NCBI GenBank assembly: GCA_028752905.1
Contig: JAQNBH010000013.1
Coordinates: forward strand, 20,457,477 to 20,521,476
Length of the DNA: 64,000 bases
Direction: 5' to 3'
Source: Cladorhizidae sp. MBARI D1340-BT2
Lineage: Eukaryota; Porifera; Demospongiae; Poecilosclerida; Cladorhizidae
The notes under the pieces are model-generated. The model saw only the letters and a program-made list of their open reading frames with translations. It did no database searches and was not told the origin of the DNA. Shown here piece after piece: positions 21,582-35,448 of the stretch (positions within the stretch are counted from its first letter, which is position 1; every line of letters starts with the position of its first letter). A program made the position numbers and the translations under genes.

Positions 21582-23244
21582 ATAGAGAACACATAATGAA
21601 ACCTATCATTCGAATCATATCAAGTCCATTACAGTGAAGTGTGCAGAATATATGGATGTTTGTATCAAGAAAGAGCACTTAGAGAGTCCTATCTTAATAG
21701 CTTTACATCAAGTCTATTCAGTGAAGTGTGGATAATCTACGAAGCTAACATGTTTAGCATCAAGTAAGAGTACAATTCATAACTGCCCTAATTAACAAGA
21801 CCATGTCCCAGATTTTGTCAACTGATAGAGAAGGCCCTTATCTGCAACATGTCAACAGATTATCAATAAATGTAGTGGTTTTTCACTGGCAGGCCACCGC
21901 TTTGGCAACTGGAAAACGCCAGGAAATATCGCAAACCTTACCACTTCAAATCACCATAACTTGCTAATACTTAGAGAACTCAAACTTTTGGCACGTACAA
22001 AAGACAGATAATTAGAAGGGCTATCCGGTGATATAAAAATTATCTTTTTTGGGTAAAGTGTAGAACAGTTATGAGCTTTACGGCAAAAAAACAAGATTTT
22101 TGGGGGGAAAATGAGAAACATATAGTCCAAATTAGGGCAAATATCAAGATAGAGAACACATAATGAAACCTATCATTCGAATCATATCAAGTCCATTACA
22201 GTGAAGTTTGCAGAATATTATGGATGTTTGATATCAACAGAGAGCACAGGGAGAGACCAATCTTAATAGCTATATATCAAGTTTATTCAGTGAAGTGTGG
22301 AGAATCTATGAAGCTAACCTGTCTAGCATCAAGATAGAGAACACATAGAGAAACCTATCATTCGAGTCATATCAAGTCCATTACAGTGAAGTATGCATAA
22401 TAAATGTTTTTTTTGTATCAACAGAGAGCACAGAGAGAGACCTGTCTTAATAGCTATATATCAATGAAGTTTGGAGAATCCATGAAGCTAACATATTTAG
22501 CATCAAGAGAGAGCAGAGAGAAACCTATCTTGTGATTCTATCAAGTCCATTACTGTGAAGTATGCAGAATATACGGATGTTTGGTATCAAGAGAGAGAAC
22601 AGAGAGAGGCCTACCTTTAGAGCTATATATCAAGTCTATTAATTGAAGTGTAGAGAATCTATGAAGCTAACATGTTTAGCACAAGATAGAGAACACTGAG
22701 AGATACCTATCTTGCAAGTCCATTACAGTGAAGGGTGCAGAATATATGGATGTTTGGTATCAAGAGAGAGCACTTAGAGAGTCCTATCTTAATAGCTATA
22801 CATCAAGTCTATTCAGTGAAGTGTGGATAATCTACGAAGCTAACATGTTTACCATCAAGTAAGAGTACAATTCATAACTGCCCTAATTAACAAGACCAAA
22901 GTCCCAGATTTTGTCAACTGATAGAGAAGGCCCTTATCTGCAACATATCAACAGATTATCAATAAATGTAGTGGTTTTTCACTGGCAGGCCACCGCTTTG
23001 GCAACTGGAAAACGCCAGGAAATATCGCAAACCTTACCACTTCAAATCACCATAACTTGCTAATACTTAGAGTACTCAAAAATTTGGCACGTACAAAAGA
23101 CAGATAATTAGAAGGGCTATCCGATGATATAAAAATTATCTTTTTTGGATAAAGTTTAGAAAAGTTATGAGCTTTACGGCAAAAAAACAAGATTTTTGGG
23201 GGGAAAATGAGAAACATATAGACCAAATTAGGGCAAATATCAAG
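21582..23244 (+). repeat. Canonical HOR copy
   Basis: 1663 bp, with I blocks at 21765 and 22860. Ib again has CCGATGATAT, shared with the preceding copy, which points to duplication of this neighbour pair. Confidence 0.88.
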
Positions 23245-23811
23245 ATAGAGAACACATAATGAAACCTATCATTCGAATCATATCAAGTCCATTACAGTGA
23301 AGTGTGCAGAATATATGGATGTTTGTATCAAGAAAGAGCACTTAGAGAGTCCTATCTTAATAGCTTTACATCAAGTCTATTCAGTGAAGTGTGGATAATC
23401 TACGAAGCTAACATGTTTAGCATCAAGTAAGAGTACAATTCATAACTGCCCTAATTAACAAGACCATGTCCCAGATTTTGTCAACTGATAGAGAAGGCCC
23501 TTATCTGCAACATGTCAACAGATTATCAATAAATGTAGTGGTTTTTCACTGGCAGGCCACCGCTTTGGCAACTGGAAAACGCCAGGAAATATCGCAAACC
23601 TTACCACTTCAAATCACCATAACTTGCTAATACTTAGAGAACTCAAACTTTTGGCACGTATAAAAGACAGATAATTAGAAGGGCTATCCGGTGATATAAA
23701 AATTATCTTTTTTGGATAAAGTTTAGAAAAGTTATGAGCTTTACGGCAAAAAAACAAGATTTTTGGGGGGAAAATGAGAAACATATAGACCAAATTAGGG
23801 CAAATATCAAG
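23245..23811 (+). repeat. Extra m1-I unit with hybrid I block
   Basis: 567 bp. The I block at 23428 is type a through GAACTCAAACTTTTGG and CACGTATAAAAG, then type b (GGATAAAGTTTAGAAAAG, TAGACC). Here the switch lies later in the block than in the unit at 19352, between about 23662 and 23716, so it marks an independent exchange. Confidence 0.85.
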
Positions 23812-25474
23812 ATAGAGAACACATAATGAAACCTATCATTCGAATCATATCAAGTCCATTACAGTGAAGTGTGCAGAATATATGGATGTTTGTATCAAGA
23901 AAGAGCACTTAGAGAGTCCTATCTTAATAGCTTTACATCAAGTCTATTCAGTGAAGTGTGGATAATCTACGAAGCTAACATGTTTAGCATCAAGTAAGAG
24001 TACAATTCATAACTGCCCTAATTAACAAGACCATGTCCCAGATTTTGTCAACTGATAGAGAAGGCCCTTATCTGCAACATGTCAACAGATTATCAATAAA
24101 TGTAGTGGTTTTTCACTGGCAGGCCACCGCTTTGGCAACTGGAAAACGCCAGGAAATATCGCAAACCTTACCACTTCAAATCATCATAACTTGCTAATAC
24201 TTAGAGTACTCAAACTTTTGGCACGTATAAAAGACAGATAATTAGAAGGGCTATCCGGTGATATAAAAATTATCTTTTTTGGGTAAAGTGTAGAACAGTT
24301 ATGAGCTTTACGGCAAAAAAACAAGATTTTTGGGGGGAAAATGAGAAACATATAGTCCAAATTAGGGCAAATATCAAGATAGAGAACACATAATGAAACC
24401 TATCATTCGAATCATATCAAGTCCATTACAGTGAAGTTTGCAGAATATTATGGATGTTTGATATCAACAGAGAGCACAGGGAGAGACCAATCTTAATAGC
24501 TATATATCAAGTTTATTCAGTGAAGTGTGGAGAATCTATGAAGCTAACCTGTCTAGCATCAAGATAGAGAACACATAGAGAAACCTATCATTCGAGTCAT
24601 ATCAAGTCCATTACAGTGAAGTATGCATAATAAATGTTTTTTTTGTATCAACAGAGAGCACAGAGAGAGACCTGTCTTAATAGCTATATATCAATGAAGT
24701 TTGGAGAATCCATGAAGCTAACATATTTAGCATCAAGAGAGAGCAGAGAGAAACCTATCTTGTGATTCTATCAAGTCCATTACTGTGAAGTATGCAGAAT
24801 ATACGGATGTTTGGTATCAAGAGAGAGAACAGAGAGAGGCCTACCTTTAGAGCTATATATCAAGTCTATTAATTGAAGTGTAGAGAATCTATGAAGCTAA
24901 CATGTTTAGCACAAGATAGAGAACACTGAGAGATACCTATCTTGCAAGTCCATTACAGTGAAGGGTGCAGAATATATGGATGTTTGGTATCAAGAGAGAG
25001 CACTTAGAGAGTCCTATCTTAATAGCTATACATCAAGTCTATTCAGTGAAGTGTGGATAATCTACGAAGCTAACATGTTTACCATCAAGTAAGAGTACAA
25101 TTCATAACTGCCCTAATTAACAAGACCAAAGTCCCAGATTTTGTCAACTGATAGAGAAGGCCCTTATCTGCAACATATCAACAGATTATCAATAAATGTA
25201 GTGGTTTTTCACTGGCAGGCCACCGCTTTGGCAACTGGAAAACGCCAGGAAATATCGCAAACCTTACCACTTCAAATCACCATAACTTGCTAATACTTAG
25301 AGTACTCAAAAATGTGGCACGTACAAAAGACAGATAATTAGAAGGGCTATCCGGTGATATAAAAATTATCTTTTTTGGATAAAGTTTAGAAAAGTTATGA
25401 GCTTTACGGCAAAAAAACAAGATTTTTGGGGGGAAAATGAGAAACATATAGACCAAATTAGGGCAAATATCAAG
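23812..25474 (+). repeat. Canonical HOR copy with a' subtype I
   Basis: 1663 bp, with I blocks at 23995 (a') and 25090 (b with AAAATGTGG). Confidence 0.88.
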
Positions 25475-27135
25475 ATAGAGAACACATAATGAAACCTATC
25501 ATTCGAATCATATCAAGTCCATTACAGTGAAGTGTGCAGAATATATGGATGTTTGTATCAAGAAAGAGCACTTAGAGAGTCCTATCTTAATAGCTTTACA
25601 TCAAGTCTATTCAGTGAAGTGTGGATAATCTACGAAGCTAACATGTTTAGCATCAAGTAAGAGTACAATTCATAACTGCCCTAATTAACAAGCCCATGTC
25701 CCAGATTTTGTCAACTGATAGAGAAGGCCCTTATCTGCAACATGTCAACAGATTATCAATAAATGTAGTGGTTTTTCACTGGCAGGCCACCGCTTTGGCA
25801 ACTGGAAAACGCCAGGAAATATCGCAAACCTTACCACTTCAAATCACCATAACTTGCTAATACTTAGAGTACTCAAACTTTTGGCACGTATAAAAGACAG
25901 ATAATTAGAAGGGCTATCCGGTGATATAAAAATTATCTTTTTTGGGTAAAGTGTAGAACAGTTATGAGCTTTACGGCCAAAAAACAAGATTTTTGGGGGG
26001 AAAATGAGAAACATATAGACCAAATTAGGGCAAATATCAAGATAGAGAACACATAATGAAACCTATCATTCGAATCATATCAAGTCCATTACAGTGAAGT
26101 GTGCAGAATATATGGATGTTTGTATCAAGAGAGAGCACTTAGAGAGTCCTATCTTAATAGCTTTACATCAAGTCTATTCAGTGAAGTGTGGATAATCTAC
26201 GAAGCTAACATGTTTAGCATCAAGATAGAGAACACATAGAGAAACCTATCCTTCGAGTCATATCAAGTCCATTACAGTGAAGTGTGCATAATAAATGGAT
26301 TTTTGGTATCAACAGAGAGCACAGAGAGAGACCTGTCTTAATAGCTATATATCAATGAAGTTTGGAGAATCCATGAAGCTTACATATTTAGCATCAAGAG
26401 AGAGCAGAGAGAAACCTATCTTGTGATTCTATCAAGTCCATTACTGTGAAGTATGCAGAATATACAGATGTTTGGTATCAAGAGAGAGAACAGAGAGAGG
26501 ACTACCTTTAGAGCTATATATCAAGTCTATTAATTGAAGTGTAGAGAATCTATGAAGCTAACATGTTTAGCTCAAGATAGAGAACACTGAGAGATACCTA
26601 TCTTGCAAGTCCATTACAGTGAAGTGTGCAGAATATATGGATGTTTGATATCAAGAGAGAGCACTTAGAGAGTCCTATCTTAATAGCTATACATCAAGTC
26701 TATTCAGTGAAGTGTGGATAATCTACGAAGCTAACATGTTTAGCATCAAGTAAGAGTACAATTCATAACTGCCCTAATTAACAAGACCAAAGTCCCAGAT
26801 TTTGTCAACTGATAGAGAAGGCCCTTATCTCCAACATGTCAACAGATTATCAATAAATGTAGTGGTTTTTCACTGGCAGGCCACCGCTTTGGCAACTGGA
26901 AAACGCCAGGAAATATCGCAAACCTTACCACTTCAAATCACCATAACTTGCTAATACTTAGAGTACTCAAAATTTTGGCACGTACAAAAGACAGATAATT
27001 AGAAGGGCTATCCGGTGATATAAAAATTATCTTTTTTGGGTAAAGTGTAGAAAAGTTATGAGATTTACGGCCAAAAAAAAAGATTTTTGTGGGAAAAATG
27101 AGAAACATATAGACCAAATTAGGGCAAATATCAAG
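25475..27135 (+). repeat. Diverged HOR, second copy (m1-Ia'-m1-m3'-m4'-m5''-I'')
   Basis: 1661 bp, with I blocks at 25658 and 26751 (I''). A private base, AAGCCCATG (C at 25693), is shared only with the copy exactly 3324 bp downstream. Confidence 0.87.
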
Positions 27136-28231
27136 ATAGAGAACACATAATGAAACCTATCATTCGAATCATATCAAGTCCATTACAGTGAAGTTTGCAG
27201 AATATTATGGATGTTTGATATCAACAGAGAGCACAGGGAGAGACCAATCTTAATAGATATATATCAAGTTTATTCAGTGAAGTGTGGAGAATCTATGAAG
27301 CTAACCTGTCTAGCATCAAGATAGAGAACACATAGAGAAACCTATCATTCGAGTCATATCAAGTCCATTACAGTGAAGTATGCATAATAAATGTTTTTTT
27401 TGTATCAACAGAGAGCACAGAGAGAGACCTGTCTTAATAGCTATATATCAATGAAGTTTGGAGAATCCATGAAGCTAACATATTTAGCATCAAGAGAGAG
27501 CAGAGAGAAACCTATCTTGTGATTCTATCAAGTCCATTACTGTGAAGTATGCAAAATATACGGATGTTTGGTATCAAGAGAGAGAACAGAGAGAGGCCTA
27601 CCTTTAGAGCTATATATCAAGTCTATTAATTGAAGTGTAGAGAATCTATGAAGCTAACATGTTTAGCACAAGATAGAGAACACTGAGAGATACCTATCTT
27701 GCAAGTCCATTACAGTGAAGTGTGCAGAATATATGGATGTTTGGTATCAAGAGAGAGCACTTAGAGAGTCCTATCTTAATAGCTATACATCAACTCTATT
27801 CAGTGAAGTGTGGATAATCTACGAAGCTAACATGTTTACCATCAAGTAAGAGTACAATTCATAACTGCCCTAATTAACAAGACCAAAGTCCCAGATTTTG
27901 TCAACTGATAGAGAAGGCCCTTATCTGCAACATATCAACAGATTATCAATAAATGTAGTGGTTTTTCACTGGCAGGCCACCGCTTTGGCAACTGGAAAAC
28001 GCCAGGAAATATCGCAAACCTTACCACTTCAAATCACCATAACTTGCTAATACTTAGAGTACTCAAAAATTTGGCACGTACAAAAGACAGATAATTAGAA
28101 GGGCTATCAGGTGATATAAAAATTATCTTTTTTGAATAAAGTTTAGAAAAGTTATGAGCTTTACGGCAAAAAAAAAAGATTTTTGGGGGGGAAATGAGAA
28201 ACATATAGACCAAATTAGGGCAAATATCAAG
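27136..28231 (+). repeat. Short HOR m2-m3-m4-m5'-Ib', second copy
   Basis: 1096 bp, with its I block at 27847. It has the same private markers as 16593-17688 (AATAGATATA, TGCAAAATATACGG, ATCAGGTG, G7A3). Confidence 0.86.
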
Positions 28232-28798
28232 ATAGAGAACACATAATGAAACCTATCATTCGAATCATATCAAGTCCATTACAGTGAAGTGTGCAGAATA
28301 TATGGATGTTTGTATCAAGAGAGAGCACTTAGAGAGTCCTATGTTAATAGCTTTACATCAAGTCTATTCAGTGAAGTGTGGATAATCTACGAAGCTAACA
28401 TGTTTAGCATCAAGTAAGAGTACAATTCATAACTGCCCTAATTAACAAGACCATGTCCCAGATTTTGTCAACTGATAGAGAAGGCCCTTATCTGCAACAT
28501 ATCAACAGATTATCAATAAATGTAGTGGTTTTTCACTGGCAGGCCACCGCTTTGGCAACTGGAAAACGCCAGGAAATATCGCAAACCTTACCACTTCAAA
28601 TCACCATAACTTGCTAATACTTAGAGTACTCAAAAATGTGGCACGTACAAAAGACAGATAATTAGAAGGGCTATCCGGTGATATAAAAATTATCTTTTTT
28701 GGATAAAGTTTAGAAAAGTTATGAGCTTTACGGCAAAAAAACAAGATTTTTGGGGGGAAAATGAGAAACATATAGACCAAATTAGGGCAAATATCAAG
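28232..28798 (+). repeat. Extra m1-I unit with hybrid I block marking a duplication junction
   Basis: 567 bp. The I block at 28415 starts as type a (ACCATGTCC) and becomes type b by CAACATATCAAC, continuing with AAAATGTGG. The switch lies between about 28455 and 28500. The tail matches the Ib at 25090, as expected if this is the crossover point that created the 3324-bp tandem duplication. Confidence 0.85.
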
Positions 28799-30459
28799 AT
28801 AGAGAACACATAATGAAACCTATCATTCGAATCATATCAAGTCCATTACAGTGAAGTGTGCAGAATATATGGATGTTTGTATCAAGAAAGAGCACTTAGA
28901 GAGTCCTATCTTAATAGCTTTACATCAAGTCTATTCAGTGAAGTGTGGATAATCTACGAAGCTAACATGTTTAGCATCAAGTAAGAGTACAATTCATAAC
29001 TGCCCTAATTAACAAGCCCATGTCCCAGATTTTGTCAACTGATAGAGAAGGCCCTTATCTGCAACATGTCAACAGATTATCAATAAATGTAGTGGTTTTT
29101 CACTGGCAGGCCACCGCTTTGGCAACTGGAAAACGCCAGGAAATATCGCAAACCTTACCACTTCAAATCACCATAACTTGCTAATACTTAGAGTACTCAA
29201 ACTTTTGGCACGTATAAAAGACAGATAATTAGAAGGGCTATCCGGTGATATAAAAATTATCTTTTTTGGGTAAAGTGTAGAACAGTTATGAGCTTTACGG
29301 CCAAAAAACAAGATTTTTGGGGGGAAAATGAGAAACATATAGACCAAATTAGGGCAAATATCAAGATAGAGAACACATAATGAAACCTATCATTCGAATC
29401 ATATCAAGTCCATTACAGTGAAGTGTGCAGAATATATGGATGTTTGTATCAAGAGAGAGCACTTAGAGAGTCCTATCTTAATAGCTTTACATCAAGTCTA
29501 TTCAGTGAAGTGTGGATAATCTACGAAGCTAACATGTTTAGCATCAAGATAGAGAACACATAGAGAAACCTATCCTTCGAGTCATATCAAGTCCATTACA
29601 GTGAAGTGTGCATAATAAATGGATTTTTGGTATCAACAGAGAGCACAGAGAGAGACCTGTCTTAATAGCTATATATCAATGAAGTTTGGAGAATCCATGA
29701 AGCTTACATATTTAGCATCAAGAGAGAGCAGAGAGAAACCTATCTTGTGATTCTATCAAGTCCATTACTGTGAAGTATGCAGAATATACAGATGTTTGGT
29801 ATCAAGAGAGAGAACAGAGAGAGGACTACCTTTAGAGCTATATATCAAGTCTATTAATTGAAGTGTAGAGAATCTATGAAGCTAACATGTTTAGCTCAAG
29901 ATAGAGAACACTGAGAGATACCTATCTTGCAAGTCCATTACAGTGAAGTGTGCAGAATATATGGATGTTTGATATCAAGAGAGAGCACTTAGAGAGTCCT
30001 ATCTTAATAGCTATACATCAAGTCTATTCAGTGAAGTGTGGATAATCTACGAAGCTAACATGTTTAGCATCAAGTAAGAGTACAATTCATAACTGCCCTA
30101 ATTAACAAGACCAAAGTCCCAGATTTTGTCAACTGATAGAGAAGGCCCTTATCTCCAACATGTCAACAGATTATCAATAAATGTAGTGGTTTTTCACTGG
30201 CAGGCCACCGCTTTGGCAACTGGAAAACGCCAGGAAATATCGCAAACCTTACCACTTCAAATCACCATAACTTGCTAATACTTAGAGTACTCAAAATTTT
30301 GGCACGTACAAAAGACAGATAATTAGAAGGGCTATCCGGTGATATAAAAATTATCTTTTTTGGGTAAAGTGTAGAAAAGTTATGAGATTTACGGCCAAAA
30401 AAAAAGATTTTTGTGGGAAAAATGAGAAACATATAGACCAAATTAGGGCAAATATCAAG
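28799..30459 (+). repeat. Diverged HOR, third copy
   Basis: 1661 bp, with I blocks at 28982 (with C at 29017, AAGCCCATG) and 30075 (I''). It is the downstream partner of 25475-27135 and also of 14932-16592. Confidence 0.87.
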
Positions 30460-31555
30460 ATAGAGAACACATAATGAAACCTATCATTCGAATCATATCA
30501 AGTCCATTACAGTGAAGTTTGCAGAATATTATGGATGTTTGATATCAACAGAGAGCACAGGGAGAGACCAATCTTAATAGATATATATCAAGTTTATTCA
30601 GTGAAGTGTGGAGAATCTATGAAGCTAACCTGTCTAGCATCAAGATAGAGAACACATAGAGAAACCTATCATTCGAGTCATATCAAGTCCATTACAGTGA
30701 AGTATGCATAATAAATGTTTTTTTTGTATCAACAGAGAGCACAGAGAGAGACCTGTCTTAATAGCTATATATCAATGAAGTTTGGAGAATCCATGAAGCT
30801 AACATATTTAGCATCAAGAGAGAGCAGAGAGAAACCTATCTTGTGATTCTATCAAGTCCATTACTGTGAAGTATGCAAAATATACGGATGTTTGGTATCA
30901 AGAGAGAGAACAGAGAGAGGCCTACCTTTAGAGCTATATATCAAGTCTATTAATTGAAGTGTAGAGAATCTATGAAGCTAACATGTTTAGCACAAGATAG
31001 AGAACACTGAGAGATACCTATCTTGCAAGTCCATTACAGTGAAGTGTGCAGAATATATGGATGTTTGGTATCAAGAGAGAGCACTTAGAGAGTCCTATCT
31101 TAATAGCTATACATCAACTCTATTCAGTGAAGTGTGGATAATCTACGAAGCTAACATGTTTACCATCAAGTAAGAGTACAATTCATAACTGCCCTAATTA
31201 ACAAGACCAAAGTCCCAGATTTTGTCAACTGATAGAGAAGGCCCTTATCTGCAACATATCAACAGATTATCAATAAATGTAGTGGTTTTTCACTGGCAGG
31301 CCACCGCTTTGGCAACTGGAAAACGCCAGGAAATATCGCAAACCTTACCACTTCAAATCACCATAACTTGCTAATACTTAGAGTACTCAAAAATTTGGCA
31401 CGTACAAAAGACAGATAATTAGAAGGGCTATCAGGTGATATAAAAATTATCTTTTTTGAATAAAGTTTAGAAAAGTTATGAGCTTTACGGCAAAAAAAAA
31501 AGATTTTTGGGGGGGAAATGAGAAACATATAGACCAAATTAGGGCAAATATCAAG
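30460..31555 (+). repeat. Short HOR m2-m3-m4-m5'-Ib', third copy
   Basis: 1096 bp, with its I block at 31171 (ATCAGGTG, TTTTGAATAAAG, G7A3). Confidence 0.86.
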
Positions 31556-33218
31556 ATAGAGAACACATAATGAAACCTATCATTCGAATCATATCAAGTC
31601 CATTACAGTGAAGTGTGCAGAATATATGGATGTTTGTATCAAGAGAGAGCACTTAGAGAGTCCTATGTTAATAGCTTTACATCAAGTCTATTCAGTGAAG
31701 TGTGGATAATCTACGAAGCTAACATGTTTAGCATCAAGTAAGAGTACAATTCATAACTGCCCTAATTAACAAGACCATGTCCCAGATTTTGTCAACTGAT
31801 AGAGAAGGCCCTTATCTGCAACATGTCAACAGATTATCAATAAATGTAGTGGTTTTTCACTGGCAGGCCACCGCTTTGGCAACTGGAAAACGCCAGGAAA
31901 TATCGCAAACCTTACCACTTCAAATCACCATAACTTGCTAATACTTAGAGAACTCAAACTTTTGGCACGTACAAAAGACAGATAATTAGAAGGGCTATCC
32001 GGTGATATAAAAATTATCTTTTTTGGGTAAAGTGTAGAACAGTTATGAGCTTTACGGCAAAAAAACAAGATTTTTGGGGGGAAAATGAGAAACATATAGT
32101 CCAAATTAGGGCAAATATCAAGATAGAGAACACATAATGAAACCTATCATTCGAATCATATCAAGTCCATTACAGTGAAGTTTGCAGAATATTATGGATG
32201 TTTGATATCAACAGAGAGCACAGGGAGAGACCAATCTTAATAGCTATATATCAAGTTTATTCAGTGAAGTGTGGAGAATCTATGAAGCTAACCTGTCTAG
32301 CATCAAGATAGAGAACACATAGAGAAACCTATCATTCGAGTCATATCAAGTCCATTACAGTGAAGTATGCATAATAAATGTTTTTTTTGTATCAACAGAG
32401 AGCACAGAGAGAGACCTGTCTTAATAGCTATATATCAATGAAGTTTGGAGAATCCATGAAGCTAACATATTTAGCATCAAGAGAGAGCAGAGAGAAACCT
32501 ATCTTGTGATTCTATCAAGTCCATTACTGTGAAGTATGCAGAATATACGGATGTTTGGTATCAAGAGAGAGAACAGAGAGAGGCCTACCTTTAGAGCTAT
32601 ATATCAAGTCTATTAATTGAAGTGTAGAGAATCTATGAAGCTAACATGTTTAGCACAAGATAGAGAACACTGAGAGATACCTATCTTGCAAGTCCATTAC
32701 AGTGAAGGGTGCAGAATATATGGATGTTTGGTATCAAGAGAGAGCACTTAGAGAGTCCTATCTTAATAGCTATACATCAAGTCTATTCAGTGAAGTGTGG
32801 ATAATCTACGAAGCTAACATGTTTACCATCAAGTAAGAGTACAATTCATAACTGCCCTAATTAACAAGACCAAAGTCCCAGATTTTGTCAACTGATAGAG
32901 AAGGCCCTTATCTGCAACATATCAACAGATTATCAATAAATGTAGTGGTTTTTCACTGGCAGGCCACCGCTTTGGCAACTGGAAAACGCCAGGAAATATC
33001 GCAAACCTTACCACTTCAAATCACCATAACTTGCTAATACTTAGAGTACTCAAAAATTTGGCACGTACAAAAGACAGATAATTAGAAGGGCTATCCGGTG
33101 ATATAAAAATTATCTTTTTTGGATAAAGTTTAGAAAAGTTATGAGCTTTACGGCAAAAAAACAAGATTTTTGGGGGGAAAATGAGAAACATATAGACCAA
33201 ATTAGGGCAAATATCAAG
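31556..33218 (+). repeat. Canonical HOR copy
   Basis: 1663 bp, with I blocks at 31739 and 32834. It corresponds to 17689-19351 at an offset of 13,867 bp. Confidence 0.88.
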
Positions 33219-33785
33219 ATAGAGAACACATAATGAAACCTATCATTCGAATCATATCAAGTCCATTACAGTGAAGTGTGCAGAATATATGGATGTTTGT
33301 ATCAAGAAAGAGCACTTAGAGAGTCCTATCTTAATAGCTTTACATCAAGTCTATTCAGTGAAGTGTGGATAATCTACGAAGCTAACATGTTTAGCATCAA
33401 GTAAGAGTACAATTCATAACTGCCCTAATTAACAAGACCATGTCCCAGATTTTGTCAACTGATAGAGAAGGCCCTTATCTGCAACATGTCAACAGATTAT
33501 CAATAAATGTAGTGGTTTTTCACTGGCAGGCCACCGCTTTGGCAACTGGAAAACGCCAGGAAATATCGCAAACCTTACCACTTCAAATCACCATAACTTG
33601 CTAATACTTAGAGTACTCAAAAATTTGGCACGTACAAAAGACAGATAATTAGAAGGGCTATCAGGTGATATAAAAATTATCTTTTTTGAATAAAGTTTAG
33701 AAAAGTTATGAGCTTTACGGCAAAAAAAAAAGATTTTTGGGGGGAAAATGAGAAACATATAGACCAAATTAGGGCAAATATCAAG
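33219..33785 (+). repeat. Extra m1-I unit with hybrid I block
   Basis: 567 bp. The I block at 33402 is the same a/b' hybrid as at 19535, with the same switch interval. The two were therefore copied together in the 8.3-kb duplication rather than formed twice. Confidence 0.85.
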
Positions 33786-35448
33786 ATAGAGAACACATAA
33801 TGAAACCTATCATTCGAATCATATCAAGTCCATTACAGTGAAGTGTGCAGAATATATGGATGTTTGTATCAAGAGAGAGCACTTAGAGAGTCCTATGTTA
33901 ATAGCTTTACATCAAGTCTATTCAGTGAAGTGTGGATAATCTACGAAGCTAACATGTTTAGCATCAAGTAAGAGTACAATTCATAACTGCCCTAATTAAC
34001 AAGACCATGTCCCAGATTTTGTCAACTGATAGAGAAGGCCCTTATCTGCAACATGTCAACAGATTATCAATAAATGTAGTGGTTTTTCACTGGCAGGCCA
34101 CCGCTTTGGCAACTGGAAAACGCCAGGAAATATCGCAAACCTTACCACTTCAAATCACCATAACTTGCTAATACTTAGAGAACTCAAACTTTTGGCACGT
34201 ACAAAAGACAGATAATTAGAAGGGCTATCCGGTGATATAAAAATTATCTTTTTTGGGTAAAGTGTAGAACAGTTATGAGCTTTACGGCAAAAAAACAAGA
34301 TTTTTGGGGGGAAAATGAGAAACATATAGTCCAAATTAGGGCAAATATCAAGATAGAGAACACATAATGAAACCTATCATTCGAATCATATCAAGTCCAT
34401 TACAGTGAAGTTTGCAGAATATTATGGATGTTTGATATCAACAGAGAGCACAGGGAGAGACCAATCTTAATAGCTATATATCAAGTTTATTCAGTGAAGT
34501 GTGGAGAATCTATGAAGCTAACCTGTCTAGCATCAAGATAGAGAACACATAGAGAAACCTATCATTCGAGTCATATCAAGTCCATTACAGTGAAGTATGC
34601 ATAATAAATGTTTTTTTTGTATCAACAGAGAGCACAGAGAGAGACCTGTCTTAATAGCTATATATCAATGAAGTTTGGAGAATCCATGAAGCTAACATAT
34701 TTAGCATCAAGAGAGAGCAGAGAGAAACCTATCTTGTGATTCTATCAAGTCCATTACTGTGAAGTATGCAGAATATACGGATGTTTGGTATCAAGAGAGA
34801 GAACAGAGAGAGGCCTACCTTTAGAGCTATATATCAAGTCTATTAATTGAAGTGTAGAGAATCTATGAAGCTAACATGTTTAGCACAAGATAGAGAACAC
34901 TGAGAGATACCTATCTTGCAAGTCCATTACAGTGAAGGGTGCAGAATATATGGATGTTTGGTATCAAGAGAGAGCACTTAGAGAGTCCTATCTTAATAGC
35001 TATACATCAAGTCTATTCAGTGAAGTGTGGATAATCTACGAAGCTAACATGTTTACCATCAAGTAAGAGTACAATTCATAACTGCCCTAATTAACAAGAC
35101 CAAAGTCCCAGATTTTGTCAACTGATAGAGAAGGCCCTTATCTGCAACATATCAACAGATTATCAATAAATGTAGTGGTTTTTCACTGGCAGGCCACCGC
35201 TTTGGCAACTGGAAAACGCCAGGAAATATCGCAAACCTTACCACTTCAAATCACCATAACTTGCTAATACTTAGAGTACTCAAAAATTTGGCACGTACAA
35301 AAGACAGATAATTAGAAGGGCTATCCGGTGATATAAAAATTATCTTTTTTGGATAAAGTTTAGAAAAGTTATGAGCTTTACGGCAAAAAAACAAGATTTT
35401 TGGGGGGAAAATGAGAAACATATAGACCAAATTAGGGCAAATATCAAG
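33786..35448 (+). repeat. Canonical HOR copy
   Basis: 1663 bp, with I blocks at 33969 and 35064. It is the counterpart of 19919-21581 but has CCGGTGATAT where that copy has CCGATGATAT, so those bases changed after the large duplication or were converted. Confidence 0.88.
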
